Assembly: GCA_947036815.1 (NCBI GenBank)
Contig: CAMQRS010000002.1
Span: 1-64,000, forward strand
Length of the DNA: 64,000 bases
Reading direction: 5' to 3'
Source: an uncultured Erysipelotrichaceae bacterium
GTDB lineage: Bacteria; Bacillota_I; Bacilli_A; Erysipelotrichales; Erysipelotrichaceae
The notes beneath the pieces are model-generated. The model was not told where the DNA came from. It searched no databases and saw only the letters and a list, made by a program, of their open reading frames with translations. Position numbers and translations under genes: made by a program. Shown here one piece after another: positions 54,013 through 62,966 of the stretch; position 1 is the first letter of the stretch, and the number at the start of each line of letters is the position of its first letter.

Positions 54013-56248
54013 ATCCAAGTTCCTCCTTACTCAATTGTGAATAAGCAATTTCTTGATACACTTCACACGTTTTCATTAATTCATCGTGTGTTCCTTTACC
54101 CACAATATGACCTTCATCTAATACAATAATTTGATCTGCATTTATAATTGAAGATATTCTTTGTCCTACTAACAGCACACAACTTTGTGTCTTTTTACAC
54201 AACTCATTTAATGCTTCTCTTAATTTCGCATCTGTTTTAAAGTCTAACGCACTAAAACTATCATCAAAGATGTAAATCTCTGGATTTTTAGCTATTGCTC
54301 TTGCTATTGATAAACGTTGTTTTTGTCCACCACTTACATTTGTTCCACCTTGTGAAATAGCATCTTGGTAACCAAGTTCTTTTTCTTCTACGAACATACT
54401 TGCTTGTGCAATCGTTGCCGCTAAGCGCATTTGTTCATCACTCATCTGCTCATCACTATATTTTATATTCGATTCGATAGTTCCAGAAAATAAAATACCT
54501 TTTTGAGGTACTAATCCTACTTTTTTACGTAAATTTTCTTGTGTTACATCTTTAATATTAATACCATTAATCTCAATGCTTCCACTACTACATTCAAAGA
54601 AGCGCGGAATTAAATTGATAAGCGTTGATTTACCAGATCCAGTCCCACCAATAAACGCAGTAGTTTGTCCAGCGAATCCTTCGAAACTAATATTATTCAA
54701 TGTATTTTCTTCAGCATTCGGATATGAAAAACTTACATCATTGAAACGAATATGTCCTTTTTCTGTGTTATTGAATTCTATCGGTTGCACAGGATCATGA
54801 ATACTTAATTCTGTATCCATTACTTCAAAATAACGTTTCGCTGAAACACTACCTCTAGAAATAAACATAGAAACCATAGAAATCATCATAAATGACATAA
54901 TAACTAACATTGCATATTGAATGAATGCCATCATTTCTCCAATTTGTAAATTTCCTAAGTCTATTTGATGCCCACCTATCCATACGATTAAAAGTGAAGA
55001 AACACTCATAATAAAAGTAATAACTGGCATCATTAATGACATTAAACGACCTACAAATAAACCAGTTTTCATGATATCTTTATTTGCCTGTTCAAATTTT
55101 TCTTCTTCGTAATCTTCTCTACCAAATGCACGTACTACTAACATCCCATTCAATGATTCTCTACTTACCAAATTCAGTTTATCAGTAAGTTTTTGCATAA
55201 CTGTAAACTTCGGAATTGCACTTGATAATAAAATTGCAATAAAGATAAGCATTACTACTACTGTTCCTGCAATTATATACAACATTTGGGCATTTGAGTC
55301 CATTACATGAAGTACTGCTCCGATTCCTAAAATTGGGGCATAAATGACAATTCTTAATGTCATCATCAATGACATTTGTATTTGTTGAATATCATTTGTT
55401 GTACGAGTAATTAAAGAAGCTGTTGAAAACTTATTAAACTCGTAAACCGAAAATGACTCTATTTTATGAAATAATTCTCTTCTTAATCTAGCGGCTATGT
55501 TCGCTGCCATTCTACTTGTTAAAAAACCTACAAAGATAGCACAAGAAACACTACCAAATGCAATTACCAACATCGTCAGTCCTGCTTGTAAAATATAATC
55601 ATTTTGGATAGACTCTGTATCCACACCCATTGATTTATATTCTTCTTTTACAATATTTGCTCCTGCTAAATTCAATGTAGACTCTCCTAAAAGTTCAAAG
55701 TTCTCATTGATAGAAGAAAGAAATGCATCTTTCTCTTCGATAGGTAAATATGAAAAGGCCGTATAGAAATCCATTCCTTCAGGAATCAATTCCATCATTT
55801 CTGTCATTTCATCATTACTTAATCCAGCATCTCCACTGTTTATCGAATCAATTGACGAAACAATAACTAAAGATTTTGAAAAGCTAGTTGCTAACTTATC
55901 GTATACCTCATCTTCAATCTCATTCAATTCATAAACCCCTAATTGTGTCGATTCTAATTCCTTGTCTATATCAAATATAAATGTAGAATCATTATTTTTT
56001 AATTCATAATTATTCAATACTAAATTTTGGTCTTCTTCATTCATAAACAACAATGCATGTTCCATTGTTTCTTTACTAACAAAACTAGGTACACTACTCT
56101 TTATCCCACCGTTTTGAATACCGTTTGTCACTATATCACTCAAATAGTCAGGTAATGACAATTCCAGTTGGGCTTGTGTAAATAATAATACAACAACACC
56201 AAATAAACTAATCAAAAATGGTTTAAAATATTTTCTTAATCGTAACAT
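54005..56248 (-). CDS. heterodimeric ABC exporter, degenerate half with extracellular domain
   Basis: 747 aa. TM1 (about 8-26), then an insert of about 170 residues (about 42-215) outside the cell, then TM2-TM6 and an NBD with Walker A GGTGSGKS (534-541), signature VSGGQ (638-642), Walker B FDDSF with Asp at 663 in place of the catalytic Glu, and Gln at 696 in place of the H-loop His. This is the pattern of the degenerate subunit of BmrCD-like pairs, which also carry an extracellular domain. It overlaps marR by 26 bp and has GAGGAG before ATG 56248. Confidence 0.93.
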   Translation of the reverse strand: MLRLRKYFKPFLISLFGVVVLLFTQAQLELSLPDYLSDIVTNGIQNGGIKSSVPSFVSKETMEHALLFMNEEDQNLVLNNYELKNNDSTFIFDIDKELESTQLGVYELNEIEDEVYDKLATSFSKSLVIVSSIDSINSGDAGLSNDEMTEMMELIPEGMDFYTAFSYLPIEEKDAFLSSINENFELLGESTLNLAGANIVKEEYKSMGVDTESIQNDYILQAGLTMLVIAFGSVSCAIFVGFLTSRMAANIAARLRRELFHKIESFSVYEFNKFSTASLITRTTNDIQQIQMSLMMTLRIVIYAPILGIGAVLHVMDSNAQMLYIIAGTVVVMLIFIAILLSSAIPKFTVMQKLTDKLNLVSRESLNGMLVVRAFGREDYEEEKFEQANKDIMKTGLFVGRLMSLMMPVITFIMSVSSLLIVWIGGHQIDLGNLQIGEMMAFIQYAMLVIMSFMMISMVSMFISRGSVSAKRYFEVMDTELSIHDPVQPIEFNNTEKGHIRFNDVSFSYPNAEENTLNNISFEGFAGQTTAFIGGTGSGKSTLINLIPRFFECSSGSIEINGINIKDVTQENLRKKVGLVPQKGILFSGTIESNIKYSDEQMSDEQMRLAATIAQASMFVEEKELGYQDAISQGGTNVSGGQKQRLSIARAIAKNPEIYIFDDSFSALDFKTDAKLREALNELCKKTQSCVLLVGQRISSIINADQIIVLDEGHIVGKGTHDELMKTCEVYQEIAYSQLSKEELGYE

Positions 56249-56702
56249 TTTTCTTCTCCTCTTTATCTATAACTCCTTTATATAACGGTGTTTTTTTCAT
56301 AATTCTTAACAATGTTTTTGCATCTTCTTCTCCAAGAATGTCAACTAATCGTGTGATATGATCATTTGATTTTTGATACATTTTATCTGATATATCTTTC
56401 GCTTTTTGAGTTATTTTCACATACACACTTCGTCGATCTTCTTCCAGTAAAATCCGCTCGATATATCCATCTTTTTCGAATCGCTTCATATATTGTGAAA
56501 CGGCAGACGGACTGATTGAGAAGTGTTGACTTATCGCGTTCATTTTAATTGGATTCCCGTTTCCGATTTGTTCGATTGCACGAAAAATGATAACGTCATT
56601 CCTCCCAATTTCAAACATTTTCTTATCTTTTTGAGAGACATCTTTTTTACCAATCATATACATTAATTCGTTAAAATCATCCATCATTTTCTTATCGATC
56701 AT
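56223..56702 (-). CDS. MarR-family transcriptional regulator
   Basis: 159 aa winged helix: IKMNAISQHFSISPSAVSQYMKRF (recognition helix) and DGYIERILLEEDRRSVYV (wing), with dimerisation helices at both ends. It is the first gene of an operon with two ABC exporter halves. A 25-bp inverted repeat lies between its promoter and start, so autorepression with control of the exporter is likely. MarR proteins usually let go of DNA when a small aromatic or oxidant ligand binds; the ligand here is unknown. Confidence 0.93.
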   Translation of the reverse strand: MIDKKMMDDFNELMYMIGKKDVSQKDKKMFEIGRNDVIIFRAIEQIGNGNPIKMNAISQHFSISPSAVSQYMKRFEKDGYIERILLEEDRRSVYVKITQKAKDISDKMYQKSNDHITRLVDILGEEDAKTLLRIMKKTPLYKGVIDKEEKKNVTIKKIF

Positions 56703-56716
56703 CAGTGCTCCTTCTC

Positions 56717-56741
56717 TAATAGTTAAGTCACTTAACTATTA
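56717..56741. promoter_or_regulatory. MarR operator, 25-bp inverted repeat
   Basis: Two 12-bp arms around one base: TAATAGTTAAGT, C, ACTTAACTATTA. It begins 15 bp before the marR start codon and covers the start of transcription. A third half-site ACTTAACTAT (56746-56755) repeats 16 bp on and overlaps the -10. Confidence 0.75.
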
Positions 56742-56750
56742 ATAGACTTA

Positions 56751-56778
56751 ACTATATCACAAACGTATAAATATTCAA
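56751..56778 (-). promoter_or_regulatory. promoter of marR and the ABC exporter
   Basis: -35 TTGAAT (56778-56773), 16-bp spacer, -10 TATAGT (56756-56751) preceded by TGA (extended -10). The operator half-site overlaps the -10. Confidence 0.75.
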
Positions 56779-56807
56779 GTGAAATATAAGTGATATCTCA
56801 ACGTAAA

Positions 56808-56838
56808 CAAAAAAATCCACCCTTAACGAATGGATTTT
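56808..56838 (-). terminator. intrinsic terminator after rmuC
   Basis: AAAATCCA/TGGATTTT stem (56831-56838 with 56812-56819), 11-nt loop, T run on the minus strand. The last rmuC codons form one arm. Confidence 0.75.
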
Positions 56839-57875
56839 GCTTCTTCTAATTCTACTGCTTCAATTTTTTCAAATCTTTTTTGTATTTTATTTGCGCTTAT
56901 AAACACATCGTTCATTTCCTTATATACTTTTTCATAATCCTTTTGAACCAATTGATAACGTTTATTAAAACGCTCAAACTCAACAGATAACTTCAGTAGT
57001 TCTTCTTGAATTTCATGCATTTTCTCATTCTTTTTTTGTTCCAAGTACAAAGCTTTAATTGCAGTTATGTACGCCATCAAAGTAGTTGGAGATACCAGAT
57101 ATACTTTTTTTTCATAAGAATACTGTACCACTTCTATTAAGTTTGCATTTATATATGAAAAGATTGCCTCCGCTGGAATAAACATATAGGCAAATTCACT
57201 CGTTTCGTTTGCGATGATATACTTACTGGATATACTTTGTATGTGTTTTTTCACATCATTTTTAAAGTCATTTGCGATTTGTTGCTTCTGTACTCTATTC
57301 ATACTTGGATCTTGTAATCGATTGTAATTTTCTAATGGAAATTTAGAATCAATAGGAATCATCCCTAACGCTTCATTCCCGAATATTACCGCATCTACCA
57401 TAGATCCATTACTTAGTTTATATTGCTTCTTAAACTGCTCTCCATAAGCACTCTCAAGTAGTGTATACAATTCTATCTCACCGTATATTCCTCGTGTTTT
57501 CTTATCATTAAATATTAAATGTAATGACGTTATATCATCTTTTAATACTTGTAGATGCGATTGTGATTCACTTAGTTTATTCACTTGTTGCATCACTTCT
57601 TGAAATACAACTCCATTAGTCTGAAACCCTTTATGCAACTGTTCGTTTACATTGTGCTCCATCTTGTATAAACGATCACTCGTAGTCTCATTTAATTGAT
57701 TCATGTCTTGACGTAACATAGTACTCACATTAGATTGAAAACTCAATAAATCCTGTGTTACTTGTCTTCGTACCTGCTCAATCTCTGTACGATTATTTTT
57801 TTTATTCATACTTATTATTAGCAATCCAATAATAACTATCAATAATAATATACAAATAATAATTTCTATTTCCAT
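56823..57875 (-). CDS. rmuC: DNA recombination protein RmuC
   Basis: 350 aa. An N-terminal membrane anchor (about 4-22), a long coiled coil (about 30-120), and the RmuC nuclease-like core with RGIYGEIELYTLLESAYG, MVDAVIFGNE and PIDSKFPLENYNRL. RmuC family proteins limit inversions at short repeats and act on DNA ends. It starts 24 bp after the ComK-like gene and shares its terminator-bounded unit. Confidence 0.93.
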   Translation of the reverse strand: MEIEIIICILLLIVIIGLLIISMNKKNNRTEIEQVRRQVTQDLLSFQSNVSTMLRQDMNQLNETTSDRLYKMEHNVNEQLHKGFQTNGVVFQEVMQQVNKLSESQSHLQVLKDDITSLHLIFNDKKTRGIYGEIELYTLLESAYGEQFKKQYKLSNGSMVDAVIFGNEALGMIPIDSKFPLENYNRLQDPSMNRVQKQQIANDFKNDVKKHIQSISSKYIIANETSEFAYMFIPAEAIFSYINANLIEVVQYSYEKKVYLVSPTTLMAYITAIKALYLEQKKNEKMHEIQEELLKLSVEFERFNKRYQLVQKDYEKVYKEMNDVFISANKIQKRFEKIEAVELEEAKSIR

Positions 57876-57899
57876 TTATATCACCCATATATTAGTATA

Positions 57900-58325
57900 C
57901 TATAAAAACTCTATAAACTCACAAATAGTTTTACACCGTTTCAACTGTACTCGTAAACTTCGTATCGACATATTCAACTTTAAATTATGTTCATTATCAA
58001 ATATGATATGAGTACATCCATTAGCGTCTGTATATACTCTAGTTATATAATAATAATTTATCCAAATACAATTCTCAGATTGAATATTATCACTCGGAAA
58101 TAGAAGTAAGCATTGATGAATAAACACTGGTACTTTATTCCTTATCTTCAATAGTTTTTTACTAAAATCTTGTTTCCCCTTAAGTGTTCCTCCACTTTTA
58201 AAACTCAATACCTTTAAGTAACTATATATTTTTTTATCTGTTATCTTATATGTATTATTTTTACTAGTGTATACCATACAATTGCAGTCAGCTGTATACA
58301 TATATAACATTGTTTCCATATTCAT
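57900..58325 (-). CDS. divergent ComK-family competence regulator
   Basis: 141 aa. It lacks known enzyme motifs but aligns by eye to ComK, the competence master regulator of Bacillus: SGGTLKGKQDFSKKLLKI and VPVFIHQCLLLFP for the ComK region GRK.GT.E.T.ISHKPPI...N.IFLFPT, then ENCIWINYYYI for CGWI, and IIFDNEHNLKLNMSIRSL for the beta strand and the following helix. The ComK N-terminal extension is missing. ATG 58325 has no clear ribosome-binding site, and GGGGAA lies too far up; translation may be weak. It sits after the ymdB terminator and 24 bp before rmuC. It could also be a diverged paralogue with another target. Confidence 0.6.
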   Translation of the reverse strand: MNMETMLYMYTADCNCMVYTSKNNTYKITDKKIYSYLKVLSFKSGGTLKGKQDFSKKLLKIRNKVPVFIHQCLLLFPSDNIQSENCIWINYYYITRVYTDANGCTHIIFDNEHNLKLNMSIRSLRVQLKRCKTICEFIEFL

Positions 58326-58351
58326 ACTTATTACAAAATCTGTTATTCCCC

Positions 58352-58378
58352 TAAAAAAAAGACAGCAATTGCTGTCTT
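58352..58378 (-). terminator. intrinsic terminator after ymdB
   Basis: A 20-bp perfect palindrome AAGACAGCAATTGCTGTCTT (58359-58378) with a T run of eight on the minus strand. It ends rny-ymdB. Confidence 0.88.
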
Positions 58379-59156
58379 AATCGTTTGGTCTAATTTGTAT
58401 TCTTTCAATACTCTTAGCTAATTTACTCTCTTCATCTATTTCTACAACCACAGCACTAAGAATTCCTTCGCCTTCTGCCATTGTAAACTTAGTTTTTTCA
58501 CCAGTGGTGAATCGAGTTAAAATTTCTTCTATATCTCTTCCAATCACACTACGATAAACACCACACATACCTACATCAGATATAAAAGCAGTACCATTAC
58601 TTACTCTTTCATCCGCCGTTTGTACATGAGTATGCGTTCCTACAACAACTTGTACTTCATTTTCAAAATAATATGAAAACGCAATTTTTTCACTTGTTGC
58701 TTCTCCATGCAAATCAACAAAATATATATCAACTTCATCTCTAGTATCTTCGATAATATCTATCATACTAGAAAACGGAGAATCGATAACTGGTATCATA
58801 AATACCTCACAGATAAGGTTCACAATACAAATTTTAAAACCATTTACTTCAACGATACGATATCCCGCCCCTTCAGTAGGCTCAAGATTATATGGTCTAA
58901 CTAAACGATCAGCTTCATCAATAAAATTAAAAATAGTATCTTTTGAATATGCATGATTACCTAATGTTAACATATCACATCCAGCATTAATTAACTGATG
59001 ATATATTTTCTTAGTAAGCCCTTTTCCATGCGCTGCATTTTCTGCATTCACAATTGTAAAGTCAATTTGTTTTTCTTCTTTAATTTTTGGTAAGTGTTCC
59101 AGCACCATCGCTCTTCCAACACTTCCGACAATATCTCCAATAAACAATATTTTCAT
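58377..59156 (-). CDS. ymdB: YmdB-family metallophosphoesterase
   Basis: 259 aa. MKILFIGDIVGSVGR, VNAENAAHGKG, LGNHAYSK and VGTHTHVQTADERV give the full calcineurin-like metal set. In Bacillus YmdB is a phosphodiesterase of 2',3'-cAMP or cyclic nucleotides that influences biofilm and motility genes. It overlaps rny by 1 bp (TAATG), the standard rny-ymdB pair. Confidence 0.94.
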   Translation of the reverse strand: MKILFIGDIVGSVGRAMVLEHLPKIKEEKQIDFTIVNAENAAHGKGLTKKIYHQLINAGCDMLTLGNHAYSKDTIFNFIDEADRLVRPYNLEPTEGAGYRIVEVNGFKICIVNLICEVFMIPVIDSPFSSMIDIIEDTRDEVDIYFVDLHGEATSEKIAFSYYFENEVQVVVGTHTHVQTADERVSNGTAFISDVGMCGVYRSVIGRDIEEILTRFTTGEKTKFTMAEGEGILSAVVVEIDEESKLAKSIERIQIRPND

Positions 59157-60706
59157 TATTTAGCCACTTCGTTTGCTCTAGTTTCTCTAATAACAGTTAC
59201 TTTGATTTGTCCTGGATAAGTCATCTCTGCTTCAATACGATCTTTTATATCACGTGCTAGTTTCACAGCTTTTAAATCATCGATACAGTCTGGTTTAACC
59301 ATAACTCTAACTTCTCTACCTGCTTGAATAGCGTATGTACTATCTACTCCATCAAAAGATTTAACTAAACTTTCTAAATCTTCTAATCTATTAATATAGT
59401 TTTGCATTGCTTCATGACGTGCCCCTGGTCTAGCTGCACTTAATGTATCTGCTGCATATACCAAGTTTGAAATTAAGAATTTAGCTTCTACATCTCCATG
59501 ATGAGATTGAATAGCATTCAATATAACTTCATCTTCTCCATGTTTCTTACAAATACGGTATCCTAAATCTACATGACTTCCATCAACTTCATAATCAACT
59601 GATTTCCCAATATCATGTAATAACCCAGCACGTTTCGCTAACGCTTGGTTTAATCCTAATTCAGCAGCCATCATTCCTGTTAAATTAGCAACCTCTGTAC
59701 TGTGTTGTAATGCATTTTGTCCATAACTATAACGATATTTTAAACGACCCACTAATTTAACAATTTCGCGATCCATTTTTCCAATACCTAATTTAAAGAT
59801 TGCATCTTCTCCAGCCTTCATAATTTGATTGTTCATATCATTCTTAACACGATTCACTACTTCTTCTATTCTACCAGGTTGGATTCTTCCATCCTTAACT
59901 AATGTTTCTAACGCAATTCTAGCAACTTCTCTACGAATTGGATCAAAACATGATAATTCAATTACTTCCGGTGTATCATCAATATTTAAGTCAACTCCAG
60001 TAGCTTGCTCAATAGCCTTGATATTTCTACCTTCTCTACCGATAATTCTACCTTTCATTTCATCACTTGGTAAATGTACTACCGAAACAGTACGATCTAC
60101 TGATTCTTCTTGTGATAATCTTTGAATACTTAAAGCAATAATATTACGAGCTTTTTCATCTGCTGTAGATTTTGCTTCTTCTTCACGATCTTTAATATAT
60201 CCAATCACTTCTTTTTCCATTCTTTGTTTTGCGATTTCAAATAATTCATTTTTTGCATCAGAGCTAGACATAGATGCAATTCTTTCAAGTTCAACAACTT
60301 GAACATCAATTTTAGTTTCTAATTCTTTTTCTTTTTCTTCTAACATAGTAAGTTTATCACTCAACTGTGTTTTTTTCTTATCTACTTGCGCTTCTTTTTG
60401 TATTAAGGTTTCATCTCTGAAATTTAAATTATCTTCTCTACGATATAACAAATTTTCTTTTTCTGTTATTTCATCTTTCACTAATTTAATTTCTTTTTCA
60501 GCATTAATTTTTAATTCATGTACTTGTGTGCGTCCATCTAAAACAGATTGTTTTACAATGGTATCCGCTTTACTAGTCGCTTCTTTTATTACTAGTTCTG
60601 CTTCACGCTTGTTTTTATTTAATTCCATTTTAGATAAAACGACCATAATTATGATCCCTATAAAAATTCCGACTACACTAGATAAGAGGATAGTTATATA
60701 ATCCAT
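59156..60706 (-). CDS. rny: ribonuclease Y
   Basis: 516 aa. One N-terminal membrane segment (about 3-24), a coiled coil (about 30-195), a KH domain with GRIIGREGRNIKAIEQ, and an HD domain with LLHDIGKSVDYE. It is the main endoribonuclease initiating mRNA decay in Firmicutes and is held at the membrane. GGAGGATT precedes ATG 60706. First gene of rny-ymdB. Confidence 0.97.
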   Translation of the reverse strand: MDYITILLSSVVGIFIGIIIMVVLSKMELNKNKREAELVIKEATSKADTIVKQSVLDGRTQVHELKINAEKEIKLVKDEITEKENLLYRREDNLNFRDETLIQKEAQVDKKKTQLSDKLTMLEEKEKELETKIDVQVVELERIASMSSSDAKNELFEIAKQRMEKEVIGYIKDREEEAKSTADEKARNIIALSIQRLSQEESVDRTVSVVHLPSDEMKGRIIGREGRNIKAIEQATGVDLNIDDTPEVIELSCFDPIRREVARIALETLVKDGRIQPGRIEEVVNRVKNDMNNQIMKAGEDAIFKLGIGKMDREIVKLVGRLKYRYSYGQNALQHSTEVANLTGMMAAELGLNQALAKRAGLLHDIGKSVDYEVDGSHVDLGYRICKKHGEDEVILNAIQSHHGDVEAKFLISNLVYAADTLSAARPGARHEAMQNYINRLEDLESLVKSFDGVDSTYAIQAGREVRVMVKPDCIDDLKAVKLARDIKDRIEAEMTYPGQIKVTVIRETRANEVAK

Positions 60707-60735
60707 TTTCTAAATCCTCCTATTTGATTTTCGTT

Positions 60736-60749
60736 ATGGCGTAAGCCAT
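60736..60749 (-). other. small hairpin in the rny leader
   Basis: ATGGC/GCCAT stem with a 4-nt loop, directly after the predicted transcription start and 30 bp before ATG. It could shield the 5' end of the mRNA or be a control site; its role is unknown. Confidence 0.4.
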
Positions 60750-60755
60750 GTATAT

Positions 60756-60784
60756 ATAATACTATTATTTATGCCATAATACAA
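60756..60784 (-). promoter_or_regulatory. promoter of rny-ymdB
   Basis: -35 TTGTAT (60784-60779), 17-bp spacer, -10 TATTAT (60761-60756). Confidence 0.65.
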
Positions 60785-60810
60785 ATCATTTTGATATTCT
60801 ATCCAATAAA

Positions 60811-60854
60811 CAAAGAAAAGATATTAATCATTATTACAACGAATTAATATCTTT
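60811..60854. terminator. terminator after recA
   Basis: 12-bp perfect stem AAAGATATTAAT/ATTAATATCTTT (60817-60828 with 60843-60854), 14-nt loop. The minus-strand tail is TTCTTTGTTT, moderately T-rich. It ends rodZ-pgsA-pncC-recA. Confidence 0.78.
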
Positions 60855-60862
60855 TTTTTATA

Positions 60863-61867
60863 TTATTTACTTTCTTTTATTTCTTTTATTTTTTTAGCTA
60901 ATTCTACTATCACTTCTGGTCTTTCTTTTAGGAAGTTTTTCACGCTTTCTTTCCCTTGACCTATTTTTTCTCCATTATATGCAAACCAACTACCACTTTT
61001 CTGAATCAAATCATATTCTACACTTAAATCAATGATTTCACCCATGTAAGAGATACCCTCTCCATACATAATTTCAATTTGAGCAACCTTGAATGGTGGA
61101 GCCACTTTATTTTTCACAATTTTAACATTCACTTTATTCCCTACAATATCACTACCTACTTTAATTGCTTCACTTTTTCGAATATCTAAACGTACTGAAG
61201 AATAAAACTTCAACGCTCTACCACCTGGTGTGGTTTCTGGATTTCCGTATACAATCCCCACTTTTTCACGAAGTTGATTAATAAAGATTGCTGTACACTC
61301 ACTTTTGTTCATTACTCCACTTAGTTTACGCATCGCCTTAGACATCAAACGAGCTTGTAAACCAACTTGCTGGTCTCCCATTTCCCCATCTAATTCTGCT
61401 TGAGGAACAAGGGCTGCAACTGAATCTATTACAACTAAATCAATTGCACCACTTCGTATTAACATCTCACAAATTTCAAGTGCTTGTTCTCCACTGTCTG
61501 GTTGAGATAAAATTAATTCATCAATATCAACCCCTAAGTTTCTCGCATATGTAGGATCAATCGCATTCTCTGCATCTATAAACGCAGCACGACCACCTTT
61601 TTTCTGCACTTCTGCAATCGCATGTAATGCAATTGTAGTTTTACCACTTGATTCTGGTCCATATACTTCAATAATTCTACCTTTAGGATATCCACCTATT
61701 CCTAACGCTTCATCAATTTTTAATGATCCCGAACTAATCGTATCAATATCTAGTGATGCGCGATCACCAAGTTTCATAATCGACCCTTTTCCAAATTGTT
61801 TCTCTATCATCGCTATCGTTTCTTTTAATAATTGAGAATTACTATCCACTTTTTTTTCTTTTGCCAT
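60863..61867 (-). CDS. recA: recombinase RecA
   Basis: 334 aa from ATG 61867. Walker [45 protein letters not shown] and the L2 loop with [15 protein letters not shown]. It forms filaments on single-stranded DNA, pairs homologues, and, with DprA, completes transformation. The GGAGG inside the frame extension to 61882 is the ribosome-binding site for ATG 61867, which fixes the start. No Firmicute LexA box (CGAAC...GTTCG-like) is seen in the 49-bp gap upstream. Confidence 0.98.
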   Translation of the reverse strand: MAKEKKVDSNSQLLKETIAMIEKQFGKGSIMKLGDRASLDIDTISSGSLKIDEALGIGGYPKGRIIEVYGPESSGKTTIALHAIAEVQKKGGRAAFIDAENAIDPTYARNLGVDIDELILSQPDSGEQALEICEMLIRSGAIDLVVIDSVAALVPQAELDGEMGDQQVGLQARLMSKAMRKLSGVMNKSECTAIFINQLREKVGIVYGNPETTPGGRALKFYSSVRLDIRKSEAIKVGSDIVGNKVNVKIVKNKVAPPFKVAQIEIMYGEGISYMGEIIDLSVEYDLIQKSGSWFAYNGEKIGQGKESVKNFLKERPEVIVELAKKIKEIKESK

Positions 61868-61916
61868 TATGTTTGCCTCCATTACAATTTATATGTAATA
61901 TTTTTTGAATATCCCA

Positions 61917-62369
61917 CTACAAAGCCAATTTTATTTGTTCACACATGTAATTTACAGACGCTAATCTCACTTCATTTCTATTCCCATGAAATTGTTCTTT
62001 AAATACTTTTATATTTCCCTTATAAAGTAGAGCCATATAAACTAGTCCTACCTCTTTATCTTCCATCACACTTGGTCCCGCATTCCCACTAAAAGAAACA
62101 ACGATGTCACTATTAAACATAGACTGTCCCTGTGTCGCCATAGCACTTACACATTCACTACTAATGACTCCATGCGTTTGAATAATTGCTTCATCCATGT
62201 GTAACAGTTTTATTTTACAATCGTTTGTATACGTTACTAACGACCCCACTAACACTTTAGACGCATTGGGAACACTAGCAATACTTGATGCAAACAAACC
62301 AGCTGTTAAACTTTCAATACTAGCAATTCTCAATTGTTTATCAATCAATAGCGCAACTAACTCTTGCAT
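61917..62369 (-). CDS. pncC: nicotinamide-nucleotide amidase, stand-alone CinA C-domain
   Basis: 150 aa, only the C-terminal CinA domain: ASIESLTAGLFASSIASVPN, VLVGSLVTYTN, GVISSECVSAMA and SGNAGPSVMEDKEVGLVY. It hydrolyses NMN to nicotinic acid mononucleotide in NAD recycling. Bacillus has the fused two-domain cinA at this spot between pgsA and recA; the N-terminal half is missing here. It starts 1 bp after pgsA. Confidence 0.93.
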   Translation of the reverse strand: MQELVALLIDKQLRIASIESLTAGLFASSIASVPNASKVLVGSLVTYTNDCKIKLLHMDEAIIQTHGVISSECVSAMATQGQSMFNSDIVVSFSGNAGPSVMEDKEVGLVYMALLYKGNIKVFKEQFHGNRNEVRLASVNYMCEQIKLAL

Positions 62370-62370
62370 G

Positions 62371-62964
62371 CTACATACTTTCCATAATTACTGCTTTTGC
62401 TTGTATAAAATATGAAACTCCTGATATACAAGATACGATACACGCAACATACACTAATATTATATCTACTGGGATTCCACTAGATGCAAATGGTACATTA
62501 TTTAAGAAGGCTACCATGATAGCCAACATTTGAACTACTGTTTTTATTTTACCTGACATTTGTGCAGCCATTACAATCCCTTTTGTAGAAGCCATCATTC
62601 GAATAGCATCAACGATACTATCTCTACAAATCATAATTAACACAAGTATAAATGGGATTTCTCCAGCAAAAGCCAACAGTAAAAAACAACTGTTCACTAA
62701 TAATTTATCAGCAATGGGATCAATGAATTTTCCAAAAGATGTAATCATATTATGTTTTCTTGCAATATATCCATCTAAGAAATCAGTAAATGAAGCTACC
62801 ACAAATATAAGAAAACAAATAAATGAAGGTAAACTGATACTCACTCCTTGTACTTGGTATTGAATCACTTCAATATCAAAATTTGCATATGGAAAAATAT
62901 AAATCGTTACTAATAACGGAACCAATGCCATTCTTAGTAAAGATAATTTATTTGGTACATTCAT
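62371..62964 (-). CDS. pgsA: CDP-diacylglycerol-glycerol-3-phosphate 3-phosphatidyltransferase
   Basis: 197 aa, several membrane segments and the CDP-alcohol phosphotransferase motif DFLDGYIARKHNMITSFGKF followed by DPIADK. It makes phosphatidylglycerol phosphate from CDP-diacylglycerol supplied by CdsA. AAGGAGA precedes ATG 62964, 2 bp after rodZ. Confidence 0.95.
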   Translation of the reverse strand: MNVPNKLSLLRMALVPLLVTIYIFPYANFDIEVIQYQVQGVSISLPSFICFLIFVVASFTDFLDGYIARKHNMITSFGKFIDPIADKLLVNSCFLLLAFAGEIPFILVLIMICRDSIVDAIRMMASTKGIVMAAQMSGKIKTVVQMLAIMVAFLNNVPFASSGIPVDIILVYVACIVSCISGVSYFIQAKAVIMESM

Positions 62965-62966
62965 TT

